From Bacillota bacterium (GTDB lineage: Bacteria > Bacillota_A > Clostridia > Clostridiales > Clostridiaceae), in contig JAJXYA010000306.1 of NCBI GenBank assembly GCA_021780795.1, forward strand, positions 1 through 11,291: a stretch of 11,291 nt of DNA, given 5' to 3'. The translations under genes were made by a program, and so were the position numbers. Below, piece by piece: positions 1 to 7,244 of this stretch. Numbering within the stretch: position 1 is the first letter of the stretch; every line of letters begins with the position of its first letter. The notes under the pieces are model-generated. The model was not told the DNA's origin, searched no databases, and worked only from the letters and a program-made list of their open reading frames with translations.

Positions 1-2
1 TA

Positions 3-839
3 TTCTTAAACAATGTAATTGATCAAGGTATTTACTATCCATTAGGAATGCAAGCTACATTAAGTGCTGGAAAATCTATTTACTTCATGTTAGCTTCAAA
101 CCCAGGAGCAGGACTCGGATTATTACTTGCATACTCTTTATTTGGAAAAGGTGCATCAAAGAAAACAGCTCCAGGAGCTATAATAATACATTTCTTGGGC
201 GGAATACATGAAATATACTTCCCATATGTATTAATGAAACCAATATTAATCCTAGCAATGATCGCTGGTAGTGCTTCAGGTATAGTAACATTTAGTTTGT
301 TTAAAGTAGGTCTAGTTGCAGGGCCAAGCCCAGGATCAATATTTGCATATATGGCATTAACACCAAAAGGAAATTTCCTCGGAGTAATTGCTGGAGTATT
401 TGTAGCTGCATTAGTAAGTTTCTTAGTATCATCTTTTATACTAAAAACATCTAAAGATCAAGATGAAGAAGAGTTTGAAGAATCAGTTAAGAAATCAAAA
501 GAAATGAAAAGTGAAGGAAAACAAATATTAAATGCTGCATTAGTAAAACCAATTCAATTTGTAGCTTTTGCTTGTGATGCAGGTCTTGGAAGCAGTGCTA
601 TGGGAGCAAGTGCATTTAGAAAAAGAGTAGAAAAAGAAGATCTAACAATTACAGTTAAAAACTATGCTATTGAAAAAGTTCCACAAGAAGCAGATGTTAT
701 TGTAACTCATAAGAACTTACTCGGCAGAACTAGTGCAGCATGGCCAGAAAAACGTATAGTAACCATTGAAAATTTCATGAAGGATGTTAATATAGAAGAA
801 TTATTATCAGAGTTGATTGAACAAAAAGCAAAATTATAG
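3..839 (+). CDS. mtlA: PTS mannitol-type permease EIICB, C-terminal part (5' end outside window)
   Basis: Membrane permease of the phosphotransferase system that imports and phosphorylates a hexitol, typically mannitol to mannitol-1-phosphate. The reading frame is open from base 3, and the residues before the first Met (FLNNVIDQGIYYPLG) match the family, so the gene starts upstream and the ATG at 48 is internal. The IIC part shows the NPGAGLGLLLAY stretch, the signature GGIHEIYFPYVLMKP with its conserved Glu, and further hydrophobic segments up to about base 450. A charged linker (DQDEEEFEESVKK) leads into the IIB domain with the phosphocysteine motif FACDAGLGSSAMG; the Cys codon is at 573-575. 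There is no IIA domain, so a separate EIIA (MtlF) must lie elsewhere. The family is clear. Substrate is less certain because the operon also holds a SorE-like dehydrogenase and pentose-phosphate enzymes. Confidence 0.95.
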   Translation, partial: FLNNVIDQGIYYPLGMQATLSAGKSIYFMLASNPGAGLGLLLAYSLFGKGASKKTAPGAIIIHFLGGIHEIYFPYVLMKPILILAMIAGSASGIVTFSLFKVGLVAGPSPGSIFAYMALTPKGNFLGVIAGVFVAALVSFLVSSFILKTSKDQDEEEFEESVKKSKEMKSEGKQILNAALVKPIQFVAFACDAGLGSSAMGASAFRKRVEKEDLTITVKNYAIEKVPQEADVIVTHKNLLGRTSAAWPEKRIVTIENFMKDVNIEELLSELIEQKAKL

Positions 840-860
840 ACAATAAGGAGACGTTGACTA

Positions 861-2108
861 ATGAAAACTAGAGCAGCAGTTCTCGCTGGGAAAAATAAAA
901 TATATATAAGAGAATTTGAATTGCCAGAAATTACAGAAGATGAATTATTAGTAAAGGTAATTTCAGATAGCGTATGCTTATCTACTTACAAAGCCTTTAT
1001 TAGGGGAGCAGAACATAAAAGGGTTCCGGAAAATGTATCAGGGCATCCTGCAATTGCAGGACATGAATTTGCTGGAATCATAGAAAAAGTAGGAAGTAAC
1101 TTAAAAGATAAATATAAAGAAGGACAGAGATTTGTACTGCAACCTGCAATGGGACTTGAATCAGGTTACTCACCAGGATATAGTTATGAATACTTTGGTG
1201 GAAATGCTACCTATTGCATAATTCCTAAAGTAGCAATTGATTTAGGTTGTGTACTTCCCCTTAATGGAACATACTTTGCCAATGCATCTTTATCAGAGCC
1301 TATGTCATGTATTATAGGAGCATTTCATGCTAATTACCATACAAAACAATATGTGTACGAACATTACATGGGAATAAAAGAAGGTGGAATGGTTGCACTC
1401 CTTGGTTGTGCCGGGCCTATGGGCTTAGGTGCAATAGAATATGCAATTAATGGAACCATAAAACCAAGATTAGTAGTAGTCGTAGATATTGATGAAACGA
1501 AATTAAATAGAGCAGCCAGATTAATAAAAGTAGAGGAAGCTAAAGAAAAAGGCGTTGAATTAATATACTTAAATACTAAAGATATAGATGCAGTAAGTGA
1601 ACTTATGAAGTTATCAGGCGGCAAGGGATATGATGATGTATTCGTATTTGCAGCTGCAAAACAATTAATAGAAGCTGCTGATGATATTTTAGGTAATGAT
1701 GGCTGTTTAAATTTCTTTGCCGGCCCAACAGAAAATAATTTTAAGGCACAATTTAACTTCTATAAAGTTCACTATGAAGGGACTCATATAGTTGGAACAT
1801 CAGGCGGGTCAACAGGAGATATGTTAGAGTCTATTGATTTATCTGAAAAAGGGCTAATTAACCCATCATTTATGATAACCCATGTTGGAGGATTAAATGC
1901 AGTTCCAGACACCATAAGAAATTTACCTAATATTCCAGGAGGCAAGAAGTTAATTTATCCTCATATTGAAATGAAACTTACCGCAATTGAAGACTTTGAA
2001 AAGTTAGGTAAAAATAACGAATTTTATAGGAACTTATCTGAAATATGCAAAAATAACAACAATGTCTGGTGTGAAGAGGCAGAGAAGTTCTTGCTAGAAA
2101 ATCTTTAA
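861..2108 (+). CDS. Zinc-dependent polyol/ketose-phosphate dehydrogenase, SorE-like
   Basis: A medium-chain dehydrogenase of 415 residues that most resembles the L-sorbose-1-phosphate reductase (SorE) family, cytosolic and NAD(P)-dependent. Visible motifs are the N-terminal catalytic-zinc region with Cys39 (DSVCLSTYK), the GHEFAG motif (His68, Glu69) and SEP (Glu146). A Rossmann fold follows, with GCAGPMG at about 182-188 and an Asp after the second strand (VVVVDID). The segments GCLNFFAGP and VGTSGGSTGDM also match what I remember of SorE. AAGGAG at 845-850 gives 10 nt spacing to the ATG, and the gene lies 21 bp after mtlA, so the two are almost surely co-transcribed. Given its neighbours, it probably oxidises a PTS-delivered polyol phosphate or reduces a ketose phosphate. 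D-arabitol-phosphate dehydrogenases are also in the medium-chain superfamily, so a pentitol phosphate is a plausible substrate. Family confidence is high, substrate confidence low. Confidence 0.85.
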   Translation: MKTRAAVLAGKNKIYIREFELPEITEDELLVKVISDSVCLSTYKAFIRGAEHKRVPENVSGHPAIAGHEFAGIIEKVGSNLKDKYKEGQRFVLQPAMGLESGYSPGYSYEYFGGNATYCIIPKVAIDLGCVLPLNGTYFANASLSEPMSCIIGAFHANYHTKQYVYEHYMGIKEGGMVALLGCAGPMGLGAIEYAINGTIKPRLVVVVDIDETKLNRAARLIKVEEAKEKGVELIYLNTKDIDAVSELMKLSGGKGYDDVFVFAAAKQLIEAADDILGNDGCLNFFAGPTENNFKAQFNFYKVHYEGTHIVGTSGGSTGDMLESIDLSEKGLINPSFMITHVGGLNAVPDTIRNLPNIPGGKKLIYPHIEMKLTAIEDFEKLGKNNEFYRNLSEICKNNNNVWCEEAEKFLLENL

Positions 2109-2123
2109 AGCAAATCATAAAAG

Positions 2124-2228
2124 AAAGGGGCTGTTGCACAAAGAATAAAATTACAATGTGTTGTATTAGATTTTTGAATTTTGAAACAACCTATTGTGGT
2201 TAAGTTTCGTAATGCAGAGCCCCTTTTT
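2124..2228 (+). terminator. Branched stem-loop with U-tract between the SorE-like gene and the epimerase
   Basis: Outer stem AAAGGGGCT (2124-2132) pairs with AGCCCCTTT (2218-2226) and runs into TTTTT (2224-2228), a factor-independent terminator layout on the + strand. The long loop holds a second stem: ACAATGTGTTGT (2153-2164) pairs with ACAACCTATTGT (2186-2197), with two mismatches. The epimerase ribosome site begins only about 28 nt later, and I saw no convincing promoter in between. The element may therefore attenuate rather than fully stop transcription. The GGGGCTGTTGCA start also resembles terminal sequences of some IS elements, so a transposon-derived terminator is possible; that is from memory and not tested. 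Confidence 0.7.
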
Positions 2229-2266
2229 AAATTTTAGAATACAAATTTAGTAATTGGAGGAAAAAA

Positions 2267-2974
2267 ATGATTAAACATGAAGTTATAATATCACCATCAG
2301 TAATGTGTGCAGATTTGTGTAATTTAGAAAAAAGCATAAGGGAAATTGAAAAAGAAGGTATTGATACCCTTCATATTGATTTAATTGATGGGTATTTTAG
2401 TCCAAGCATGCCTTTAGGTATAGATACAGTTAAAAGTTTAAGAAAAATCACAGATATGAATTTTGATGTACACATTATGTCTAATAACAATGAATTTTTT
2501 ATTCAAGAAATGATAAAAATTGGAGCTCAGCAAATATCTTTTCATTATGAAAGTAGCACGCATATTGACAGATATCTTAATCTAATTAAAAAGAATGGGA
2601 TTAAAGCTGGCTTAGCACTAAATCCATCAACACCTCTTAGTGTTTTAGAATACTGTCTGCCTCAATGTGATACAGTGATGCTCATGTTAATTAATCCTGG
2701 ATTTGCAACTGACAAAAATGAAAAGCAGATAGCTTATGCTGAAAAGAAAGTGGCAGATTTATATAAATTAATTAAAGATAAAGGATTAAATACACGTATT
2801 GAAGTAGATGGACGAGTTTCTTTAAATACAATTCCAGGCTTAGTTAAAGCAGGGGCAGATATGTTGGTTGCAGGCAGTACAAGCTTATTTATTCCAAATC
2901 AAAGCATTGCTGAAAATAAAGCTTTAATGGAAAAGAGCATATTAGAAGGATTGAAAGGTAGAAAGGAGATTTAA
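2267..2974 (+). CDS. Ribulose-phosphate 3-epimerase family protein (divergent)
   Basis: A 235-residue TIM-barrel protein of the ribulose-phosphate 3-epimerase/allulose-6-phosphate 3-epimerase family. Family members interconvert D-ribulose-5-P and D-xylulose-5-P, or the C3 epimers of a hexulose-6-P. Expected catalytic residues are present: ISPS near the N-terminus, His36 and Asp38 in HIDLIDG, His69 in DVHIM, and Asp181 in IEVDG. The loop after NPGF reads ATDKNEKQ instead of the usual GGQxF, and VMC after ISPS recalls AlsE more than housekeeping Rpe. The ATG is preceded by GGAGG at 2256-2260. The stop is separated by one base from the next gene. In context it would feed xylulose-5-P to the downstream transketolase or process a hexulose-6-P for the SIS isomerase. 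A housekeeping rpe is probably elsewhere. The family is secure, the exact substrate is not. Confidence 0.85.
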   Translation: MIKHEVIISPSVMCADLCNLEKSIREIEKEGIDTLHIDLIDGYFSPSMPLGIDTVKSLRKITDMNFDVHIMSNNNEFFIQEMIKIGAQQISFHYESSTHIDRYLNLIKKNGIKAGLALNPSTPLSVLEYCLPQCDTVMLMLINPGFATDKNEKQIAYAEKKVADLYKLIKDKGLNTRIEVDGRVSLNTIPGLVKAGADMLVAGSTSLFIPNQSIAENKALMEKSILEGLKGRKEI

Positions 2975-2975
2975 A

Positions 2976-3536
2976 ATGATTAAGTTTACTCATATTTCTA
3001 AGGAAATTGTTAAAGAATTAGAAGAAACACTAGGGAAAATAAACGATGTTGAAGTAGAACAATTATTTGAGAAGATACAAAAGGCAGACAAAGTTTTCTT
3101 TGTTGGGGTAGGACGTGTGTTGTTATCCTTAGAAGCTATTGCAAAGCGTTTAGCCCATTTAGGTGTTAACGGTATTGTTGTTGGTCAGATTACAGAACCG
3201 GCCATTACAGAAAAAGACTTATTGATTGTAGGTTCTGGAAGCGGGGAAACAGCTTTCCCTTTAGCTATTGCAAGGAAGGCAAAGCAGTATAATGCAACTG
3301 TTATCCATATTGGCGCAAATCCAAATAGTTCTATGAAAGAATTTGCAGATTACTTCGTTAGAATTCCAGTTAGCACTAAATTAAATTTACCTAATGAAGT
3401 ACCTTCCATTCAGCCGATGACAAGTTTATTTGAGCAAAGTTTGTTACTACTGGGAGATACGGTTGCTTTAATGATGATTAAAGAAAAAAATATTGATATG
3501 CCAAGTCTATGGCAGTATCATGCTAATTTAGAATAG
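2976..3536 (+). CDS. hxlB: 6-phospho-3-hexuloisomerase-type SIS-domain protein
   Basis: A 186-residue single SIS-domain protein matching 6-phospho-3-hexuloisomerase (PHI), which interconverts D-arabino-3-hexulose-6-P and fructose-6-P. Length equals the family norm. Signatures are FFVGVGR at 42-48, a His in RLAHLG (61), GSGSGET at 86-92 (phosphate-binding SIS loop), IQPMTSLFEQ at 145-154 with the conserved Glu, and the C-terminal HANLE. AAAGGAG at 2962-2968 lies inside the end of the epimerase gene, so translation of the two is probably coupled. In the ribulose monophosphate pathway PHI is paired with hexulose-6-phosphate synthase (HxlA), but no HxlA is present here. It may therefore act on another ketose phosphate made by the adjacent epimerase or dehydrogenases. 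The family call is strong; the gene symbol reflects family only. Confidence 0.85.
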   Translation: MIKFTHISKEIVKELEETLGKINDVEVEQLFEKIQKADKVFFVGVGRVLLSLEAIAKRLAHLGVNGIVVGQITEPAITEKDLLIVGSGSGETAFPLAIARKAKQYNATVIHIGANPNSSMKEFADYFVRIPVSTKLNLPNEVPSIQPMTSLFEQSLLLLGDTVALMMIKEKNIDMPSLWQYHANLE

Positions 3537-3540
3537 AATT

Positions 3541-3547
3541 AAAGGAG
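3541..3547 (+). promoter_or_regulatory. Ribosome binding site that fixes the mtlD start
   Basis: AAAGGAG lies 9 nt before the ATG at 3557. An earlier in-frame ATG at 3548 directly abuts this site and could not use it. The family's canonical N-terminus (M-x-ALHFGAGNIG) also begins at 3557. Confidence 0.85.
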
Positions 3548-3556
3548 ATGATTTAT

Positions 3557-4717
3557 ATGCGTGCATTACATTTTGGTGCTGGAAATATTGGAAAGGGGTT
3601 AATTGGATACTTATTAAACAAATCAGGTTATGATGTTTGTTTTGTTGATGTTAATCAAAGTGCCATAGATAAAATCAATAGAAATAACAGATATCTGGTG
3701 GAATTATTAGATGATGAACATACAGTTGAAGTTATTACACCTGCATCTGCATTAAACAGCATTACTCAAAAGGAAGAGGTTTTAAATTCAATTGCTCATG
3801 CAGATATTATTACTACTTCTGTTGGAATAGGAAACATTCCACGTATTGCTGAATGTATTGCGAAAGGGCTTTTGAAACGTATTGAAATCAATAAAAATAA
3901 AATAAATATTATTGCAAATGAAAATGCAATTAATGCATCATCAACTTTAAAGAAGGAAGTTTTTAAATATCTTTCTGATAAAGAAATAAATTATATTCAA
4001 GAATATGTAGCTTTTTCTAATACAGCAATAGACAGGCTTGCCTTATCAAAAGAAAACACTGATGACGAGATTGCCGTGGTTGAACCAATATTTGAATGGG
4101 TTATTAATAAGTCTGAGATGGTGAAGTATGATATGCCATCTATAAAAGGAGCAACATATGTTGCAGATTTAGCACTATATATTGAAAGAAAGCTGTATTG
4201 TGTAAATATGGCCCATGCAGCTACAGCATATCTTGGATTTATAAATGGAGAAAAAACTATTCAAGATACTTTGAAAAACCCTGAAATTGAATCTTTTGTA
4301 AAAGGTGCACTTAATGAAACAGCACAATATTTTATTAAAGAATATAATATAAATTCAGATGAAATAAATACTTTTATTGAAAAAATTTTAGCACGTTTTA
4401 AGAATAAGAATATTAGTGATGATATCCTGCGTGTGGGCAGATCGCCAATAAGAAAATTAGGAATAAATGAAAGAATTGTTGGGCCGACTTTAAAGTTATA
4501 TAATTTAGAATATCCAGTTAAACATATGGCAATGCTGGTTGCAGCAGCACTATTATTTGATAATCCTGAAGATGAGGAATCTGTTGTTCTTAAACAGTAC
4601 ATTAAAGAAAATGGTGTTGAAAAGGCAATAAGTCATTTTACAGGAATAACCGATGGTTGCTTAACTATTATAATAAAAAATAATTATTGCCAATTAATGA
4701 CCAATTCTCAATGCTAA
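3557..4717 (+). CDS. mtlD: Mannitol-1-phosphate 5-dehydrogenase
   Basis: Cytosolic NAD-dependent oxidation of mannitol-1-phosphate to fructose-6-phosphate, the step after MtlA uptake. The protein has 386 residues, close to the family's usual size. It opens with MRALHFGAGNIGKG, the Rossmann dinucleotide-binding loop. The polyol-specific long-chain dehydrogenase active site K-x4-N-x2-H appears as Lys212, Asn217, His220 (ERKLYCVNMAH). The residue before the His is Ala where I remember Gly in E. coli MtlD (NTGH). ISDDILRVGRSPIRKL is also typical. The last ten or so residues (CQLMTNSQC) are encoded by an intergenic 7-bp repeat array, so the original C-terminus was probably altered. It lies 20 bp behind the SIS gene, in the same operon. 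If the cluster serves another polyol, this enzyme may have shifted specificity, but mannitol-1-P is the first choice. Confidence 0.92.
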   Translation: MRALHFGAGNIGKGLIGYLLNKSGYDVCFVDVNQSAIDKINRNNRYLVELLDDEHTVEVITPASALNSITQKEEVLNSIAHADIITTSVGIGNIPRIAECIAKGLLKRIEINKNKINIIANENAINASSTLKKEVFKYLSDKEINYIQEYVAFSNTAIDRLALSKENTDDEIAVVEPIFEWVINKSEMVKYDMPSIKGATYVADLALYIERKLYCVNMAHAATAYLGFINGEKTIQDTLKNPEIESFVKGALNETAQYFIKEYNINSDEINTFIEKILARFKNKNISDDILRVGRSPIRKLGINERIVGPTLKLYNLEYPVKHMAMLVAAALLFDNPEDEESVVLKQYIKENGVEKAISHFTGITDGCLTIIIKNNYCQLMTNSQC

Positions 4718-4857
4718 ATTAAAGATTAATGCTCAATGGTCAATGATTAATTGTAAATGAGGGAGAAAAAGCCGCAGGCTTTTTAAAAATAAGACTTAGA
4801 AAACCTGCGGCTTTCAACCTTAATTGATCATTGACAATTGATAATTGAAAAATGAAT
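4686..4857. repeat. Inverted arrays of degenerate 7-bp repeats flanking a terminator
   Basis: Left half: units such as ATTGCCA (4686), ATTCTCA (4704), ATGCTAA (4711), then in strict 7-bp register ATGCTCA (4729), ATGGTCA (4736), ATGATTA (4743), ATTGTAA (4750). Right half, in opposite orientation: ATTGATC (4823), ATTGACA (4830), ATTGATA (4837), ATTGAAA (4844), AATGAAT (4851). The halves can pair, for example 4739-4752 with 4822-4835 (one mismatch), and enclose the hairpin at 4768-4814. The left half overlaps the mtlD stop region; the right half ends next to the transketolase ribosome site. The same unit recurs upstream of aspD. Confidence 0.8.
4768..4814. terminator. Terminator-like hairpin between mtlD and the transketolase genes
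   Basis: AAAGCCGCAGG (4768-4778) pairs perfectly with CCTGCGGCTTT (4804-4814) around a 25-nt AT-rich loop. It is strikingly GC-rich for this window. On the + strand only TTT follows the stem; on the - strand the stem is followed by TTTTT. It is thus a weak or bidirectional terminator, possibly an attenuator separating mtlD from the transketolase pair. No - strand gene ends here, so a + strand role is more likely. Confidence 0.65.
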
Positions 4858-4871
4858 GAAAGAGGTTTGAT

Positions 4872-5693
4872 ATGAATACAAAAGAATTAAAGAAAATAGC
4901 TAAAAACGTAAGAATTAACATAATAAAAGCAGTACATACAGCAAAATCAGGACATCCAGGGGGGTCATTATCTGTAACTGATATATTAACGGTATTATAT
5001 TTTGATAAAATGAACATTAATCCACAAGAACCTTCGTTAGAAGATAGAGATAGATTAGTATTATCAAAAGGCCATGTAGCCCCAGCTCTTTATGCGGTAC
5101 TTGCAGAAAGAGGTTATTTCCCAAAAGAAGAATTACTTAAATTAAGAAAAACGGGAGCAATGCTTCAAGGCCATCCAGATATGAAATCAACACCAGGTGT
5201 CGATATGTCAACAGGTTCACTTGGACAAGGTTTATCAGCTGCAAATGGTATGGCACTGACTGCGAAACTTGATAAGAAAGACTACAAGATATATGTAATT
5301 CTTGGTGACGGCGAAGTTCAAGAAGGACAAATATGGGAAGCTGCAATGAGTGCTGCTCATTATAAATTGGACAATATAATAGCAATATTAGATTATAATG
5401 GATTGCAAATTGATGGTTCAAATGATGAAGTTATGGGAATAAGTCCAATTGATGAAAAGTTTGCAGCATTTGGCTGGAATGTATTAAAAATTGATGGACA
5501 TGATATAGAAGCGATAGGCAGTGCAATAGATGAAGCTAAAAAAGCAAAGGATAAACCGACTGTTATAATTGCAAAAACAGTAAAAGGCAAAGGCGTGTCA
5601 TTTATGGAAAACAATGCAGACTGGCATGGAACGGCTCCGAATGAAGAACAAACTAATAAAGCGTTAGCAGAATTAGAAGGAGGAGAAGCATAA
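4872..5693 (+). CDS. Transketolase, N-terminal (TPP/pyrophosphate-binding) subunit
   Basis: One half of a split transketolase, which transfers two-carbon units between ketose and aldose phosphates in the non-oxidative pentose phosphate pathway. The 273 residues cover the thiamine-diphosphate pyrophosphate-binding domain: [10 protein letters not shown] with His28, SKGH (His68), GHP (His101), [10 protein letters not shown], and the thiamine motif starting at GDGEVQEGQ (145-153) and ending at YNGLQIDG (175-182). AAGAGG sits about 6 nt before the ATG. The stop overlaps the start of the C-terminal subunit by one base, so the two are translationally coupled. It lies 154 bp behind mtlD, separated by a terminator flanked by repeats, and may be partly independent of it. 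Split transketolases are common in clostridia and archaea. Its place in a polyol operon suggests a dedicated enzyme for xylulose-5-P. Confidence 0.93.
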   Translation: MNTKELKKIAKNVRINIIKAVHTAKSGHPGGSLSVTDILTVLYFDKMNINPQEPSLEDRDRLVLSKGHVAPALYAVLAERGYFPKEELLKLRKTGAMLQGHPDMKSTPGVDMSTGSLGQGLSAANGMALTAKLDKKDYKIYVILGDGEVQEGQIWEAAMSAAHYKLDNIIAILDYNGLQIDGSNDEVMGISPIDEKFAAFGWNVLKIDGHDIEAIGSAIDEAKKAKDKPTVIIAKTVKGKGVSFMENNADWHGTAPNEEQTNKALAELEGGEA

Positions 5694-6610
5694 TGAGTAT
5701 TGCAACAAGAGAAGCTTATGGACAGGCGTTAGTTGAATTAAGCAAAAATGAAAAAGTAGTAGTATTAGATGCAGATTTAGCAAAAGCAACAAAAACAATA
5801 GAATTTAAAAAAGCATGTCCTGAAAGATTTTTTGATATGGGTATTGCAGAGCAAGATATGGTAGGAACAGCAGCAGGTTTTGCAGCAAGTGGCAAAATTC
5901 CATTTGTCAGTTCATTTGCAATATTTGCAGCAGGCAGAGCCTTTGAACAGATTAGAAATTCAGTATGCTATCCAAAATTAAATGTAAAAATAGCAGCAAC
6001 TCATGCAGGAGTAACTGTAGGGGAAGATGGTGGTACTCACCAAGCTGTTGAAGATATAGCATTAATGAGAAGCATACCAAACATGGTAGTATTAAATCCA
6101 GCAGATGATATAGAAGCAAAAGCAGCAATATATGCATCAACAGAATATTATGGACCAGTATATATAAGACTTGGAAGGGTAGCAGTACCAACAATTCATG
6201 ATGAAAACTATAAGTTTGAAATTGGAAAAGGTGAAATTTTAATAGAAGGAAATGATGTTGCAATTATTGCAACTGGAATAATGGTTGCAAAAGCAATGGA
6301 GGCTGCAGAAAAATTAAAAGCAGAGGGAATAAACGCTTCAGTAGTTAATATTTCAACTATAAAACCTCTAGATAAAGAATTGATTGTTAAAATAGCAAAA
6401 GTAGTAGGAAAAGTTGTAGTTGCAGAAGAACACAGCGTAATCGGTGGATTAGGTTCTGCAGTCTGTGAAGTATTATCACAGGAAGCACCTACAAAAGTAA
6501 AACTTGTTGGAATTAACGATGTATTTGGACAATCAGGTGCACCAAATGAATTATTAGAATATTACGGTTTAACAACTGATAAGATTATTGAAGCTGTAAA
6601 ATCATTTTAA
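5693..6610 (+). CDS. Transketolase, C-terminal (pyrimidine-binding) subunit
   Basis: Partner of the preceding gene; the two subunits form the active sites of a split transketolase. The 305 residues contain the pyrimidine-binding domain with the catalytic Glu in GIAEQDMVGTAAGFA (Glu53), the THAGVTVGEDGGTHQ loop, IPNMVVLNPAD, and the C-terminal transketolase fold (VVVAEEHSVIGGLGSAV). AAGGAGGAG at 5677-5685 within the end of the N-subunit gene serves as ribosome site, and TAATG joins stop and start. Length and motifs are normal. Nothing resembling a terminator directly follows; instead a transporter remnant begins two bases after the stop, which suggests the original 3' end of the operon was lost by rearrangement. 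Confidence 0.93.
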   Translation: MSIATREAYGQALVELSKNEKVVVLDADLAKATKTIEFKKACPERFFDMGIAEQDMVGTAAGFAASGKIPFVSSFAIFAAGRAFEQIRNSVCYPKLNVKIAATHAGVTVGEDGGTHQAVEDIALMRSIPNMVVLNPADDIEAKAAIYASTEYYGPVYIRLGRVAVPTIHDENYKFEIGKGEILIEGNDVAIIATGIMVAKAMEAAEKLKAEGINASVVNISTIKPLDKELIVKIAKVVGKVVVAEEHSVIGGLGSAVCEVLSQEAPTKVKLVGINDVFGQSGAPNELLEYYGLTTDKIIEAVKSF

Positions 6611-6611
6611 T

Positions 6612-6758
6612 ATAGCTAATTTAGTGCTAGGACTTCATGGTATAATTTTCTCAATTCCTATTACAGAATTTTTAACATTTTTATTGGGAATTACATTATA
6701 TTTTTATAAAAGAAATGCGGCTGGAGATATTGAGATGGAAGAGATAAGTTTGGTATAA
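6612..6758 (+). pseudogene. C-terminal remnant of a MATE-type efflux transporter
   Basis: An open frame without a start codon or ribosome site encodes a hydrophobic segment (ANLVLGLHGIIFSIPITEF, then LTFLLGITLYFY) followed by a short charged tail and TAA at 6756-6758. It looks like the last transmembrane helix and tail of a MATE-family multidrug antiporter; the IPITEFLTFL string is reminiscent of that family's final helix. Everything upstream is missing, and the frame runs back into the transketolase gene. I infer a deletion that fused the 3' end of a transporter gene to the end of this operon. The identification rests on about 45 residues, so another polytopic transporter is possible. Confidence 0.55.
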
Positions 6759-6932
6759 ATTATAATATTTTGACATCTATGCTAAATTAATGGCGGAAGT
6801 GTTACATCTGAATATGGTTAGCCTGAAAAATCATATAATCCTAATTCAAAAATAAGAGTGATTTTTGAATCAGGATTATATAAAAAATGTATGGTAAAAA
6901 ACCTGAAATAAATGCAATATGTTTATATAATT
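6759..6932. other. Intergenic stretch without a recognisable gene
   Basis: Together with the preceding remnant this makes about 320 bp without an intact gene. The + strand frame from 6792 is interrupted by a TAG after nine codons and resembles nothing I know. The only firm structure is the 21-bp stem-loop at 6833-6881. Confidence 0.5.
6833..6881 (-). terminator. Terminator hairpin behind the - strand nitroreductase remnant
   Basis: A 21-bp stem (6833-6853 with 6861-6881) with one mismatch and a 7-nt loop AAGAGTG. Read on the - strand the stem is followed by TGATTTTTC, giving a U-tract. On the + strand A residues follow. It lies about 50 bp past the stop of the - strand nitroreductase fragment, so it is best read as that gene's terminator, although it could also stop + strand transcription weakly. 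Confidence 0.65.
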
Positions 6933-7244
6933 TTATTTCACAATATTAACAGTTCCTTCTTTTCTTGGTGCAGCTTTTGGAGCTTCCTTACTGCTAAATC
7001 CTAAAGCAGCTGTGCCAGACACTTCATACCCTTCAGGAATACCTAGTTCTGTAAGTATACTTCTAACATTAAGATCGTCTGCTGTGACAGATAGTATGTG
7101 TATCCAGCATGAGCCAATATTAAGGGAATGAGCAGCTAAAAAGATATTTTCAAGTGCTACTGCACAATCAGACACCTTTGTAATTGCGTTCTTATTTTTC
7201 TGAGACCTAATGAAAACAATATGCAAATATTCAAAGGAGAGCAA
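6933..7244 (-). pseudogene. Nitroreductase-family protein, 5'-truncated
   Basis: The frame encodes the C-terminal half of a FMN-dependent nitroreductase: DCAVALENIFLAAHSLNIGS, CWIH, LGIPEGYEVSGTAALGF and KEAPKAAPRKEGTVNIVK are all family hallmarks. Intact members are about 165-200 residues. Here the family similarity begins only at about residue 18 of a 103-codon open stretch, and the first codon available is a TTG without a ribosome site. The N-terminal half, including the RRSIR-type FMN-binding region, is absent. Upstream sequence (7245-7300) does not look like nitroreductase in any - strand frame. I conclude it is a truncated, non-functional remnant, with the breakpoint near 7200-7245. Confidence 0.8.

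Noticed and set aside
2124..2228. Riboswitch ahead of the epimerase gene
   Set aside because: No known aptamer consensus is recognisable; the stem and U-tract are better explained as terminator or attenuator.
2267..2974. Epimerase-like gene as hexulose-6-phosphate synthase (HxlA) paired with HxlB
   Set aside because: The paired His and Asp residues of the epimerase family (His36, Asp38, His69, Asp181) are present and the HxlA-type Asp/Lys active-site pattern is not seen.
3548..3556. Upstream in-frame ATG as mtlD start (three extra residues)
   Set aside because: It directly abuts the AAAGGAG site, leaving no spacing, and the family N-terminus begins at the ATG at 3557.
5137..6263. - strand open frames across the transketolase genes, for example 5137-5421 and 5952-6263
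   Set aside because: They lie opposite well-supported + strand genes and have low-complexity Leu/His-rich translations typical of antisense shadows.
6773..6800. Promoter starting at the TTGACA at about 6773
   Set aside because: No acceptable -10 hexamer lies 16-18 bp downstream, and no gene follows on that strand.
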